Shown here one piece after another: positions 53,521 to 62,884 of a DNA stretch of 64,000 nucleotides. This DNA is from Tetrastigma voinierianum (lineage: Eukaryota > Streptophyta > Magnoliopsida > Vitales > Vitaceae). The position numbers and the translations under genes were made by a program. The stretch spans positions 264,491-328,490 of the forward strand of contig JAEQBH010004412.1 in assembly GCA_016808115.1 (NCBI GenBank), given 5' to 3'. The notes under the pieces were generated by a model. It was given only the letters and a program-made list of their open reading frames with translations. It did not search any database and was not told the origin of the DNA. The stretch's first letter is position 1, and every line of letters begins with the position of its first letter.

Positions 53521-54949
53521 TGCTCTGGCCTTATTTCCTCAGATGTCGAAATTATTCCCAAGCCGTGAGGGAACTAAGGTCACGGCCGTCAAACATTATA
53601 TCACCATCGTGGAAGTCCATGTCATCTCAATAGGAGTGGTATTCTCTAGGTTTTTAGGGGTTATTCTCCAAAAATGTATGTTTAAAAGTAATAGAGGGTT
53701 GTGGGTCAGTTGATCGGAGCAACCTACAAGCTTGACTATTTTGGAAATGTAGAAGGTGATTGATAGGGTTCTTAGGTTTCCACTCACTTCACCGATCAAG
53801 TAATTCTCACCTCTTATTCACAATCTCATCTAAGAGCCATTGATGAATGGTCTTCGACGAAAGATTTTACACTAAAACTCTTTTTAGGAACAAAACCATT
53901 GAGCCACGATAAACACTTGTTCAAACAATTTGCTCGTACTTTAGCTTGCATTTGGCGATCAAGCACAACGTACCAAGGATCTCTTGTTCACACGTTGTCA
54001 AGAAGATGCCCAAACTAAGGTTTTATAAGATTTCACAAGTGCGAACATCATACAATCCCTGCTGAGGTACAAAAGAGGAATCGAGGGTTATTACCTTGAT
54101 CGAGGCCGCCCACTGCAGGAACCCATCATGGGAGCTTAGAACTTCATTGAAACTAGGAAAGCGATTCATATTTGATAAGAAACTACTTCATAAAAAGAAA
54201 CTTGGAGAAACTGGTGACTTAATCAAAAGAATCTCGAGAATCAAAAAAAGAAAATACCGTAAGAGAAAACCGAGCTGTATGAATCCACCCGAGATTATCG
54301 CATCTAAACTTTATCCGAAGAAAAGTTAAGTATTTATCTACTCTATGAACTCCCGGCAAAAAGATGAGGAAAGACTTTCTATGAAACCAAAACCCTAGAA
54401 TAAAAAACTGCTCCTCTCTACCCTTTCTTTAGCTTTTATACCCTTTTCCTTTGTGAACTCGAATTGGTAGTCGAAGGATGAGCGTGCCCTTGCACCGAAG
54501 TTGGAATTCTGCTCAAATCCCGCAAAAATTATATAAAGAGACCGGTACTGCATCACACCACTGGCACTACCTCACTCTTGCCACTAGTGATTTTCTTTTG
54601 GGGGTACTGGTACCAGTTTGCTTGGTACCGCACCAAATGGTTACGACGAATTTTCAAAGCTTTGGGGTACTGCACGGGGTTTGTATGGAAATTTGCACCA
54701 CTGCCTCAGAATTGTTCCCTCAACACCACAGCACTTCCGGCTTCAACAAAGGCCGTCATCATCCGTAATGATCTACATTCGCTACTGCCAAACTTTACAA
54801 CAATTATGCACGGAACCCGAAAAACTCGTAATAAGTCCAAAAAACACGAGAATCCATCAAAGGCACCAATTCTTATACAAATGAGAAATAAAAGCTATGA
54901 GCTTAAGGTACTAAATCCATATAAATGTTGCTCTTTTGTGTATTCAACA
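53521..54949 (-). repeat. Athila-like element, 5' LTR
   Basis: 1,429 bp, colinear with the left LTR. TG at 53,521, CA at the end. The right boundary is followed by GGAC and then by the second half of the split linker exon. Confidence 0.92.
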
Positions 54950-55273
54950 GGACTATGGTTTATGGTTTTAGAGGATCTGTTTAGCAAAACTGAGACTCCT
55001 ATGAATCCTGGGGTTTTGAAATGCATGAGACGAAGATGCTTCCTTCTTCACATCTCTATTTCAAATGGTTCAAATCTTGGATATGGCATTGAGGACAAAA
55101 AACTTGATAAGAACAATAAAGAAAATTTAGGACAATTATCATGTCTCTTACTGTACTGGATGCTCTAAGAAGAGAGCGAGGATTACAGTGAGAGTATGCC
55201 TTCCTGATTCCTTTATAGGATTAGTAAGAGAGAAATTATTGGCAATGTTACTACAGAAAAACAAGAGCTTAAG
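54950..55273 (+). pseudogene. Copy B linker exon, 3' part
   Basis: Continues directly from the LTR: LWFMVLEDLFSKTETPMNPG, later SNLGYGIEDKKLDKN. Plant GCN2 has G-x-F-V-Y-G-F-I-D-L-F-S-G and Y-E-I-x-E-K-K-L-D-K-N at this place. VLDAL and EESED-like residues follow across a frameshift near 55,165. The proposed end is CTTAAG|GTAATG. The frame from 40,431 continues in register once one GGAC is discounted. Confidence 0.8.
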
Positions 55274-56238
55274 GTAATGTTGGACTTTTTTTTTTTCTTT
55301 TCTGGTTTTCTTTATGAATCTGTTCATGTGATCCATGTCGTGGACATGCTTTATCTAGGTTAATTGTACTGCAATTGTTTATTTATTTGAATTTGTCTAA
55401 TTATTAGAAGCAGTTCAGTGGCTACAATCAAAACAATCGGTGAATTAATTTGCTCATACATGGACACAAATAAGAGCGGCTCTATAACCAATAAAATAGT
55501 CCATGTGAAGGATAGTCTGAGGGACCATTAAATGTCACTATTAAATTGCTGCATGGCATCCAATGGCCTTAGTTTTCTGCTTGTTTTTGTAGGCCTGAAT
55601 TAAGAGGACGCTCACCTTGAATGTTCATTAGGGCGCCTCCAGCACTGGTCCTCAGTCAGCTGATGAAGAATGAATTTCAAATGATTACACTTCACTCATC
55701 CAAGGTTTCAGATAGAAGATTGTAGCCTTTTGTCTGAAAGGTATATATGAGAAGTTTTGGTGAAAATATTTGAGGGAACTGATTTGTGAAGCTGGAATGA
55801 TGGGATCAGGTTTAGGAAATGTAAGTTACCCCTCTCTATTTGGGTAAGTCATCTCTGATCAAAAGCCAACTATGGGGACTTTCGAGAGTTGAAATAATTC
55901 AAACTGCAGAAGGCTCTTTATCAGAAATTTCATGCCTCGAGCTTAATTTTTAAGTGCTGAGCCTTTGTCTTTATTTTGTAAGGTTTATTTTATTATTGAC
56001 TCATCCATCTTTTGTCTTTATTTTTATTTCTAATGAAACTGGTTCCTGCAATAAAGGAAGAAAAAAAAAAGTAAAATTTTTTTTTTTTTTTTTCCAAAAT
56101 AAAATAACATAGATGGGTCAATTGATAATCACAACCTTGAATGTTGCTACAATTCTCTCTTTATCCTGCATCACATATCATTCTGAGATGGCTCATGGTT
56201 GAACCGGAAACATTTATGTCATCTGATATCTTTTTTAG
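55274..56238. other. Copy B intron
   Basis: No coding block identified with confidence. A poly(A)/poly(T) junction at about 56,059-56,093 may mark a small insertion. Confidence 0.5.
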
Positions 56239-56396
56239 CAATCTACACTTACACATGCCATCTCAGGACTTTCCCCTTAAGGAGGATATTGCAGAAGATG
56301 ATGATGGTGATGGGAGAGAAAATGGGGCTTCAGAATTACTATCTCATGTTTCTGGGTTTCATGATCAAACCTCTCATACTGCAGAAAAAGATTTAC
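56239..56396 (+). pseudogene. Copy B acidic linker exon
   Basis: After CTTTTTTAG the frame reads EDIAEDDDGDGRENGASELL then SHVSGFHDQTSHTAEKDLL. Plant GCN2 has an acidic stretch followed by H-D-x-x-S-x-A-V-E-K-D-L before the next exon. The donor is not obvious. Borders are approximate. Confidence 0.7.
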
Positions 56397-56492
56397 TCCC
56401 TGCTAATTTTCTTGATTATTGTTATCATATTTTTATTACTCCGCTGGACTTAAAACCTAATTATGGATGGGATTGACTTCTTTTTTTATTAG

Positions 56493-56757
56493 GTTCATCT
56501 TCAGCTTAGTGTTGCTTGGTGCTTCCAAAGGAGCATTAGCTGATGCTTTGCCTGAAATAGAGCCAATAGAGCTGTAATTTGGGGAATGCAGTTCATATAG
56601 TTAAAATTTGGAGGATTTGTATACTGGATGATTGAATTTCCATTCTGGCAATGGTGATTTGTTCAAATATTTTCAAAACGATTGTTGGATTTAGCAACTA
56701 AACCATCTTCATCCTTTAACAACAAACCCTTTATGTTTTCAGTGGCACATGTGTAGT
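56493..56757 (+). pseudogene. Copy B linker exon (ASKGALADALPEI)
   Basis: From acceptor TTTTATTAG. It reads LLGASKGALADALPEIEPIE, then a stop where one missing base would give L-Y-N-L-G, and later DLATKPSSSFNNKP. Plant GCN2 reads A-C-A-S-K-G-x-L-A-D-A-L-P-E-I and D-L-A-x-K-P-x-x-x-F-N-K. Strong family match with one clear deletion. A similar FDYVFQRHVS follows at about 56,835. Confidence 0.86.
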
Positions 56758-56922
56758 CGCTTCTTCTCTTTGAGTTCCAATATCAACTGGACATAATCTT
56801 AGATTTCATCAATAACCTCCCCACCTTTGATTATGTTTTTCAGAGGCATGTTTCTCTCTCAGGCTCAACATCAACAGAAATCTAACTTAAAATTTTGGTT
56901 TTGCCTGACAATTTCCATGCAG

Positions 56923-57041
56923 ATTTCACCACAATCTTCTCAATTCTTGGAAGTCTACTTGATTTTTGGTGGTCAGAGCACATCCCTTCTGAACTCCTGG
57001 GCTATCCTGGGGGCCGGCTTTTGAGGAGCTACAACCCTATG
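56923..57041 (+). pseudogene. Copy B kinase-entry exon
   Basis: From TTCCATGCAG to CTATG|GTAATT. It reads ISPQSSQFLEVYLIFGGQST then SLLNS, and in a second frame AFEELQPYG. Plant GCN2 reads I-S-Q-F-W-x-P-x-S-D-x-G-G-Q-S-T-S-L-x-S-S-R-Y-L-x-D-F-E-E-L-x-P-L-G. A frameshift near 56,998 separates them. The intron start is nearly identical to that after the copy A exon at 10,616. Confidence 0.88.
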
Positions 57042-58789
57042 GTAATTGGAAAACTTATATTTATTGATCAAACAAGAGTGTATAGCAAATAGTATCTGTC
57101 AAAAAATAGTAATATGCATGATGAGGTTGTGGAATTCTCATAGATTTACAAAAGCTAAACAGTTTTTTGGTTAAAGAAAGATTTACCAACGCTAATATGC
57201 TAATAAGATCTGTACATCTATGTAGAACTATAAGATTGATAGGAGCCTATATTTTCTTTGAAGCTGCTAGTATTTACTTACTTGAAGTCAATAGGAAAGG
57301 TAGCATAAGTGTTAAGTAGACTTATTTTCGTGCTTATTTTCAGATAACGCTGACACTGCACTGATGGTTCCATTAATTGTACGGTCCAAAGACATCATGT
57401 CTACTTACACATGATGAGTACCTTCATTCTTTTGTACATGTGTGCTTGCGTTTGCCTATCAATAGACTTCTTTTTACATTATTTGATGTTTGAAATGGAC
57501 TCAACCTTGTTATTATATTCTTTCTATATTATAGAAATCATCTTTCCAAAGATATATATCTTGCGTTTATCGGAGGCGAGCATCATTCACCACCGAGAAA
57601 CGATCTTCAGTTATGCATCATGTAGATACTTGTTGATATCTGTCTCTTCATTTATTCTCCACTGAATTAAATGTAGCCATATGAGTAAATGTATGTTTTT
57701 AATCCTGATGGTTAGTTGATGTAAATGAGCCTCAAAGAATAGAACTCTCTAAATAGGAGATTTTGATGATTGAGGTGCAAATACATTGACAGAGTAGGGT
57801 TATTAGTAATTATGATAGTTTCATTAACTAGTCATTCTAACCTCTCTCAATGTAAATTAAATGATTGCTGGTTCATTGTAATGGTTTTATTATGCTAGAT
57901 TTGCCTGAAATTCGTGATATATATATAACTAGTTGTAATTATATCTGTTGACAAATCTTCTTTTTGATGGTCTTGGAGTGGAAGCAAAGTCACTCTTTCT
58001 CTTACAATACATTTTTGCTATTAGGATAGCCAGGCAGTGCCACTCTAGGGTACTCTATTGAGTTAATTTGGTTAGTCAAAAGCGTTACTCTCTTGAACTG
58101 AAATACAATGTTTAGCTTAATCTAATAGGAGTGGATTCAATATTTTGGTTTTGCTTCAAGATTTGGTGTTATTAAACTGACATCAATTTTCATGTTTAGA
58201 ATTATTTAAACCATGTGTCAAGCTGGCAAATGTCTTGAAGCTATAAATGCATGAGTTTTGGTTGATTATTTTAAATAAAATTCGTTAGTTACGTAAATAT
58301 GTTGTCCCAACCTATAACCTAATATCCTCAGTTGTATAAATATACCCCTTTACTCTGCTTCCACAGGGACTAGAAACAGATTTTTAAAGTGAACATGAGG
58401 GCTGATTGGGGCAGGTCTTTAAGGCTTATGTGACACTCTTATAAATTTGTTGTCGAGGCCAAGATATTAGTTGTGTAGAATGCTAAAAAAGGTGGGTAGA
58501 TTCAGTGCCTATTTTAGACTGTCTTCTAAGGTAGTAGAGAGCCAATTGAAAGATGTTTTCCTGCATCTTTGGATTGTCAATCTCTCCCCTAGTCTAGTTG
58601 CTCTTTATGCCTAGAAGTCTATGCATCCTGAATATGGAGTTGAAAAGAAGGCCAGAGGGGAGTAGACCTCCAACAAGTTTATTAGGGATTTTCTCTTTAT
58701 CTGAGCAGCTTTGTCTTCTTTGTTGTGATTTCATTTTTCTATGCCGAGATGCTGGGCTTATTTAATTGACAAGTAATTGACATATAGTG
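57042..58789. other. Downstream of copy B, no exon found
   Basis: The first 45 bases align with the copy A intron after its kinase-entry exon. The next kinase exon (present in copy A at 10,911) was not found, so the homology is lost before the kinase core. AT-rich, nothing else recognised. Confidence 0.55.
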
Positions 58790-59624
58790 ACGTAGATTTG
58801 TCCATTATCCGACCACCGCCTTCCGGTCCGCGCCTATGGGTTGATAAGTGATAATATACTGTGACACTATTCGACAGTGCTTAAAACAGCTCAGCCCACC
58901 GCTAAGCCTAAAGAGGCGGTATGCCCAACGCAATACCTGTGCTCCCGCATTTCTGGGCCCAAATCGAAACCTAAGAGGCCAGTCCAAAGGACAATCCCGA
59001 ATGAATTAAACCCTATATCCTATAACTGATTGCGGTGACGCTTCATACGTAAAATGTAACAAACTCCTGTACCATATGTTGTCCTTCACGATCCAACCAA
59101 ACCTTATCAATACGGGCGGAAAAATAATAACAGACGCTACCGGATCTCCCCACAAGGAAAGAGGATTATCTCAAACAAAGATTCTTCATATCCCGCACTA
59201 AACTGAGCAGGATCTGTAATAAGAAATATCCCGGGCCCAACGGAAGGACTCCTAACTAACACTCCAACCGGCTGAACATCTACTATAAATACAAGACCAC
59301 CCACGCAAGTGAAAGGTCATGCAAAACACACATTCTTAGATACATACCCATAGGCAACATTAATCATTCTCTGCGCCTTTCTGTAAAGAACCGACGAAAG
59401 ATCTGAGCTCGCCACGCATGCACTCCCGCCGACCCCCCATCTTCCCTTTGCTTTGAGGGATGGTTACCACTCAAGGTCTTATGATTGGCATTGCAAATAG
59501 GTCCCATCCTCAAATTCCTGTGACGATCCACGCCTTCGTGATCCCCAAAATGACTAATTATCCTAGTCCTCCTGGTCGAATCTCCACACGCCCAAATTTG
59601 GGGCCTCCATGAAAAAAGCATCAC
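58790..59624 (+). repeat. Probable 5' LTR of the Ty3/gypsy element
   Basis: Bounded on the right by GCATCA a few bases before the primer-binding site. The left limit is set by the change in composition only, with TG candidates near 58,780-58,800. The partner LTR lies outside the window. No coding block. Confidence 0.5.
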
Positions 59625-59628
59625 TGCT

Positions 59629-59638
59629 TGGCGCCGGT
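59629..59638 (+). promoter_or_regulatory. Primer-binding site of the Ty3/gypsy element
   Basis: TGGCGCCGGT matches the first eight bases of the TGGCGCCGTT site used by many plant gypsy elements. Position just before gag supports the call. Confidence 0.65.
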
Positions 59639-59699
59639 TTGATGAATCCATGGCCTTTTATAAATATAACCTGATTTCGCCATCATAGATTTCAACAAA

Positions 59700-61090
59700 T
59701 AACGCGTTGATATAGAACATTAATCCGCCATGACGCGTGATCTACCAATGGAGATAGGGCAGCAGACTGGACAGCGGAAGCGGTGCAAGCTAACACAAAC
59801 GATGGAAGCACTTCGCCCCGCTAATCGGGCCGCTTAAGAGAAGGAATTGGAACAACTTACTGCATGTAACAGGCAATCACTTGAGATGCGTGACGTCCGT
59901 GAAGGCCATAATATTCCTCCCTAAGAGGATAACTCACGCCACTACATACCTCGAGTGGTTTGCTGGAAGCTGGAATCCAGCCTGGCCAGAGGCAAGGACT
60001 CAATCAGCCCAACAGAGGGGGAAACTGGCAATACCTGTGGGTAATGCACAGATCATAAAACTCACAAAGATTACGCTCAAATGCAGGAATAGGAGAGCAG
60101 ACATGGGAGCAGAGGTTCAGGAATCTTCAACAGGAACTCGGCCGTGTGAAGGAGGCAGTTAGGGGACGCGTCCTCTCCTTCTTCTTCTTCTCCTTTCCTT
60201 CTTTCTCTTTCTTCTTCTCTTTCTTCTTCTTCTCTTTCTCTCTCAACAACCTCGCATACATCGGCATAACAAATCGAAATTTCCTTTTCACTGGCCGAGA
60301 GGGTGCTACACTTCCCTTCCCGCCTGTTCGACGCCAATAAACGTTCGACACTGTTGATCCCGTCGATCACTCTTACTCTATAAAATCGATGGAGCTACAT
60401 GGGTATCAGTGACCCTTCTCGTGCGATGCAGTAAGTATTCGCCATTACGCTGCATACCATTCGGGTTCACAGAATTTCTTCATCCATCTCGCTATTTAGT
60501 GAACTATCCATCAAGGCTCGCCTCCCACTCATCTGGGCTTAACGCATGCAGCCGAGTTACCACCGTCGAAAGTCAAAAACAGGCTCTTAAGAGTTTTAAA
60601 ATCATACGCGTAAAGGTTCAACGCCGAGTCCTCGTAAAATAGACATACCCGATGAGAAATTCGCCATCACAGCATTCATTGCAGGGTTAGGAGTACAATC
60701 GAAAGACTCGATGTTTTTAGTATCTCGAAGAACCCATTGCCAAGCATGGTCGGCATCGCCAAAGCAGAGAAGTATATAAACGCGAAGAGGTCTTAATATC
60801 AAAGAAAGAAAGTTCTTCCAATTCAGAAGAAAAGGGTAATTGAGATAAGCCATGAGGATCAAGTCCTAAAAGGCAAGACGACTGTGACAAATCCCCTAAG
60901 AAAAGATCGAGAACGTGATCTCAAAAGGAGAGGAAGTTCTAAACCGTCTGGGCCTACCACAACCGGGAGGGACGACGACGCCACTCACCCCCGCTCACAC
61001 CTGCATCAGCCTCGGGGTGGTCATGTGTCCTACACGAGGCACGAAACGAGTATAGCTTCCTTACGATGGCTAACCCACGAAATCTGATCT
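59700..61090 (+). pseudogene. Ty3/gypsy gag remnant
   Basis: Plus-strand traces in order: QQELGRVKEAVRGR (60,130), FDTVDPVDHSYSIKSMELHG (60,345), TTVESQKQALKSF (60,560), DIPDEKFAITAFIAGLGVQS (60,640), AEKYINA and SKKESSS (60,760-60,810), then a basic tail. These are the successive capsid blocks of plant gypsy gag (Y-D-G-x-x-D-P-x-D-H, D-E-x-x-A-x-x-A-F-I-A-G-L, A-E-K-Y-I-N). A pyrimidine tract at 60,170-60,245 interrupts it. Confidence 0.85.
60170..60245. repeat. Polypyrimidine (CTT/TCTTTC) tract inside gag
   Basis: Seventy-six bases of almost pure C/T, mainly CTTCTT and TTTCTTTC. It lies between two conserved gag blocks and is probably a later expansion. Confidence 0.85.
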
Positions 61091-61439
61091 CACCCACAAG
61101 GACAACTCCAAATATCGCGAGTTCCATAGTGGATTACGCATCGCATTTTATAATCAGATGCAACTAAGAGAGAGATAGAATATTTAATACAACGCTGACA
61201 TTCCGACGCTTCATATCCGGAACTAAGCCCCAGACCAGTTTCCAAAGTCAGTCCGTAATCTCAGAATCCGCCGCGATTTAACAACAGCCACTGGCAGACG
61301 GCACTCAAAGATCAAGAACCTCGAGAAATTATGCCATGATCCTGGAGGATTCAAGAGGAGGGAGAATCTAGTTCAAATTTCGGCGCCCACTCAGCACCAG
61401 ATCACGCAGGCGGAGAACCAAGCCAGAACTGCCACCGCT

Positions 61440-61945
61440 TAATTTAATAATTACCATCACATTCCCCGACTCGGGACCGAGGGATGCTGAAGATCCCCAC
61501 GACGACCATTGGTGGTTCGTGGGCGATCGGGCCAACACAACAACCACTCCGGGTTTTTAAATTGATAACGGAGTTCAATGACATCATCTCGCCTCAAACT
61601 CCTTCGACAAACGGGCATCTGGAGAGAAAAGCTAGATCCCGTCAACACATCCGCGGTTTTCGTGACAGGCATTACCATCGCCGATTCAACCGGGTGTTAA
61701 CTCCTAGGAGAGCCTCACGCAGCATGCCAAACGACTACAGGTTCCTAATAGCAGACGCCCCCATGGCCAGATAACATGTTGGTCAAGCACTTCCTCAACG
61801 TAATGAAAGCATCCCTCCGCTGCATCACATGATAATCAAATTTCCAACAACACATGGTGCAGGGAATGTCCGAGGAGACCAATGCGGCCATAATGCAACC
61901 GCCTCCATGAAACAGCTGGGATTGGGGCTGGATAACGTGGAATGT
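61440..61945 (+). pseudogene. Ty3/gypsy protease region remnant
   Basis: FPDSGPRDAEDPHDDHWWF matches the F-x-x-x-D-A-x-x-x-x-x-P-H-x-D-x-L-V block upstream of the aspartic protease. IKFPTTHGAGNVRGDQ (61,835-61,880) matches the K-F-P-T-x-x-G-x-G-x-V-R-G-D-Q block after it. The catalytic D-x-G-S-S motif could not be found in between. Confidence 0.8.
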
Positions 61946-62189
61946 AGACTAGCTTCTCGACACGCGACGAGATACTCACCCATCCAGCCTCTTTATGAAC
62001 TAGAGAACCAAAGATCACGATGACACTTAACATCTCGCCTATACTCCGCCTAGACTAACTGAGGATCTCAAAACCTCATTCAATTTAAGACGAATGCAGA
62101 CATTTCGAAAACAAAGGACACTTGGGAATCGATCCTACGATAATCACTCACGTATTGAACACCAACCCATCCTTCCGCTTCTGGCCAAA

Positions 62190-62650
62190 AACAAAAACGC
62201 AGGAGCTTCGCGCCAGAGAGGCAGAAAGCCATCAACGAGGAAATCAGCAAGCTTCTCCAAGCAGGAGCAATCAGGGAGATAGAATATCTCGAGTGGTTGG
62301 CCAACGTTGTCCTCGTCAAGAAAGCAAATGGAAAGTGGCGATCAGATCGACTTCACCGGACGTAAACAAGGCATGCTGCTCCGAAGAGGCCTTTCTCTCC
62401 TTGCCAAGGATCGACCTCATCGGGATGCCATCATGGCTACGAACTTCTCGCGAGACCAGATTTTCCACTACACCTCGATTAGCATGGACCCGATGACCAG
62501 TGAAAAGACTCCTCTTTCACATGTACCGTGGAACTTATCGCTTATCGAGTGGATGCCGCTCGCTCAAGAACGCAGAGCTACCTACCGAGGCTAGGTAAAC
62601 CGAATGTTCTGTAAAACAGATAGGTACAACTATGGAAGGATACGAGACGA
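62190..62650 (+). pseudogene. Ty3/gypsy reverse transcriptase remnant
   Basis: It reads AINEEISKLLQAGAIREIEY then LEWLANVVLVKKANGKWR, NKACSEEAFLSLPRIDLI, SISMDPMTSEKTPL and FHMYRGTYR across shifts, matching RT blocks I-IV of plant gypsy elements. The later part with Y-x-D-D is not seen, so it is partly deleted. Confidence 0.9.
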
Positions 62651-62884
62651 TATGTCAAAATCTACTACAGACCTACATCCCCTCACCCCGTAGGCGTTCC
62701 ATCCTAAGGAATTACAAATACGAAGCCGAATCCACTAATGAAATTTTTCGCGTGTCAACAAATCTCCGCCATACCAACCACAAAGTGCACTGAGGCAAAC
62801 CCCAGATTTAAAATAAAGGTCGTGGCTCAACATGCCGCCGCCATCAGAACAAAGGAAGTCCAACGACTAACAGAAGGATTGCCA

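Larger units (their letters stand above)
40432..54949 (-). mobile_element. Athila-like Ty3/gypsy retrotransposon inserted in the linker exon
   Basis: LTRs at 40,432-41,776 and 53,521-54,949 with TG..CA ends. A minus-strand primer site next to the right LTR (TGGCGCCGTTG, matching tRNA-Asp) gives the orientation. Minus-strand pol follows the plant Athila order: RT (47.05-47.82 kb), RNase H (46.5-47.0 kb), integrase (45.5-46.2 kb). GGAC borders both ends (40,428-40,431 and 54,950-54,953), a target duplication. Gag is largely absent between 52,770 and 53,505. A complete copia element (47,898-52,765) is nested inside. Without it the element is about 9.65 kb. Confidence 0.9.
21321..57041 (+). pseudogene. 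GCN2-like eIF2-alpha kinase pseudogene, copy B
   Basis: Second GCN2-like copy on the same strand, 18 kb downstream of copy A. Visible parts in order are: N-terminus (MGHTMNERGGGGG), RWD exons (AIFQDKCKV, DVSLLLLVR, GYP plus PAELKITLQKGSSK, EFLSKIVPVGQSH), linker exons (PCSNIDNNSQLVSVKDL, YGIEDKKLDKN, DDDGDGRENGASEL, ASKGALADALPEIEP, DLATKPSSSFNNKP, GGQSTSLLNS) and the kinase entry (AFEELQPYG). All match the order of plant GCN2. Single-base indels, a GT-to-GC donor change and a 14.5-kb retrotransposon inside a linker exon make it non-functional. No kinase core was found after 57,041. It was stretched to about 36 kb by at least seven nested or sequential retroelements. Confidence 0.84.

Noticed and set aside
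57042..58789. Further kinase exons of copy B
   Set aside because: Searched for the glycine loop, lysine, HRD and APE motifs seen in copy A and found none; left as non-coding.
59364..59651. 95-codon minus-strand frame at the gypsy LTR end
   Set aside because: It overlaps the LTR end and primer-binding site of a plus-strand element; considered a chance frame.
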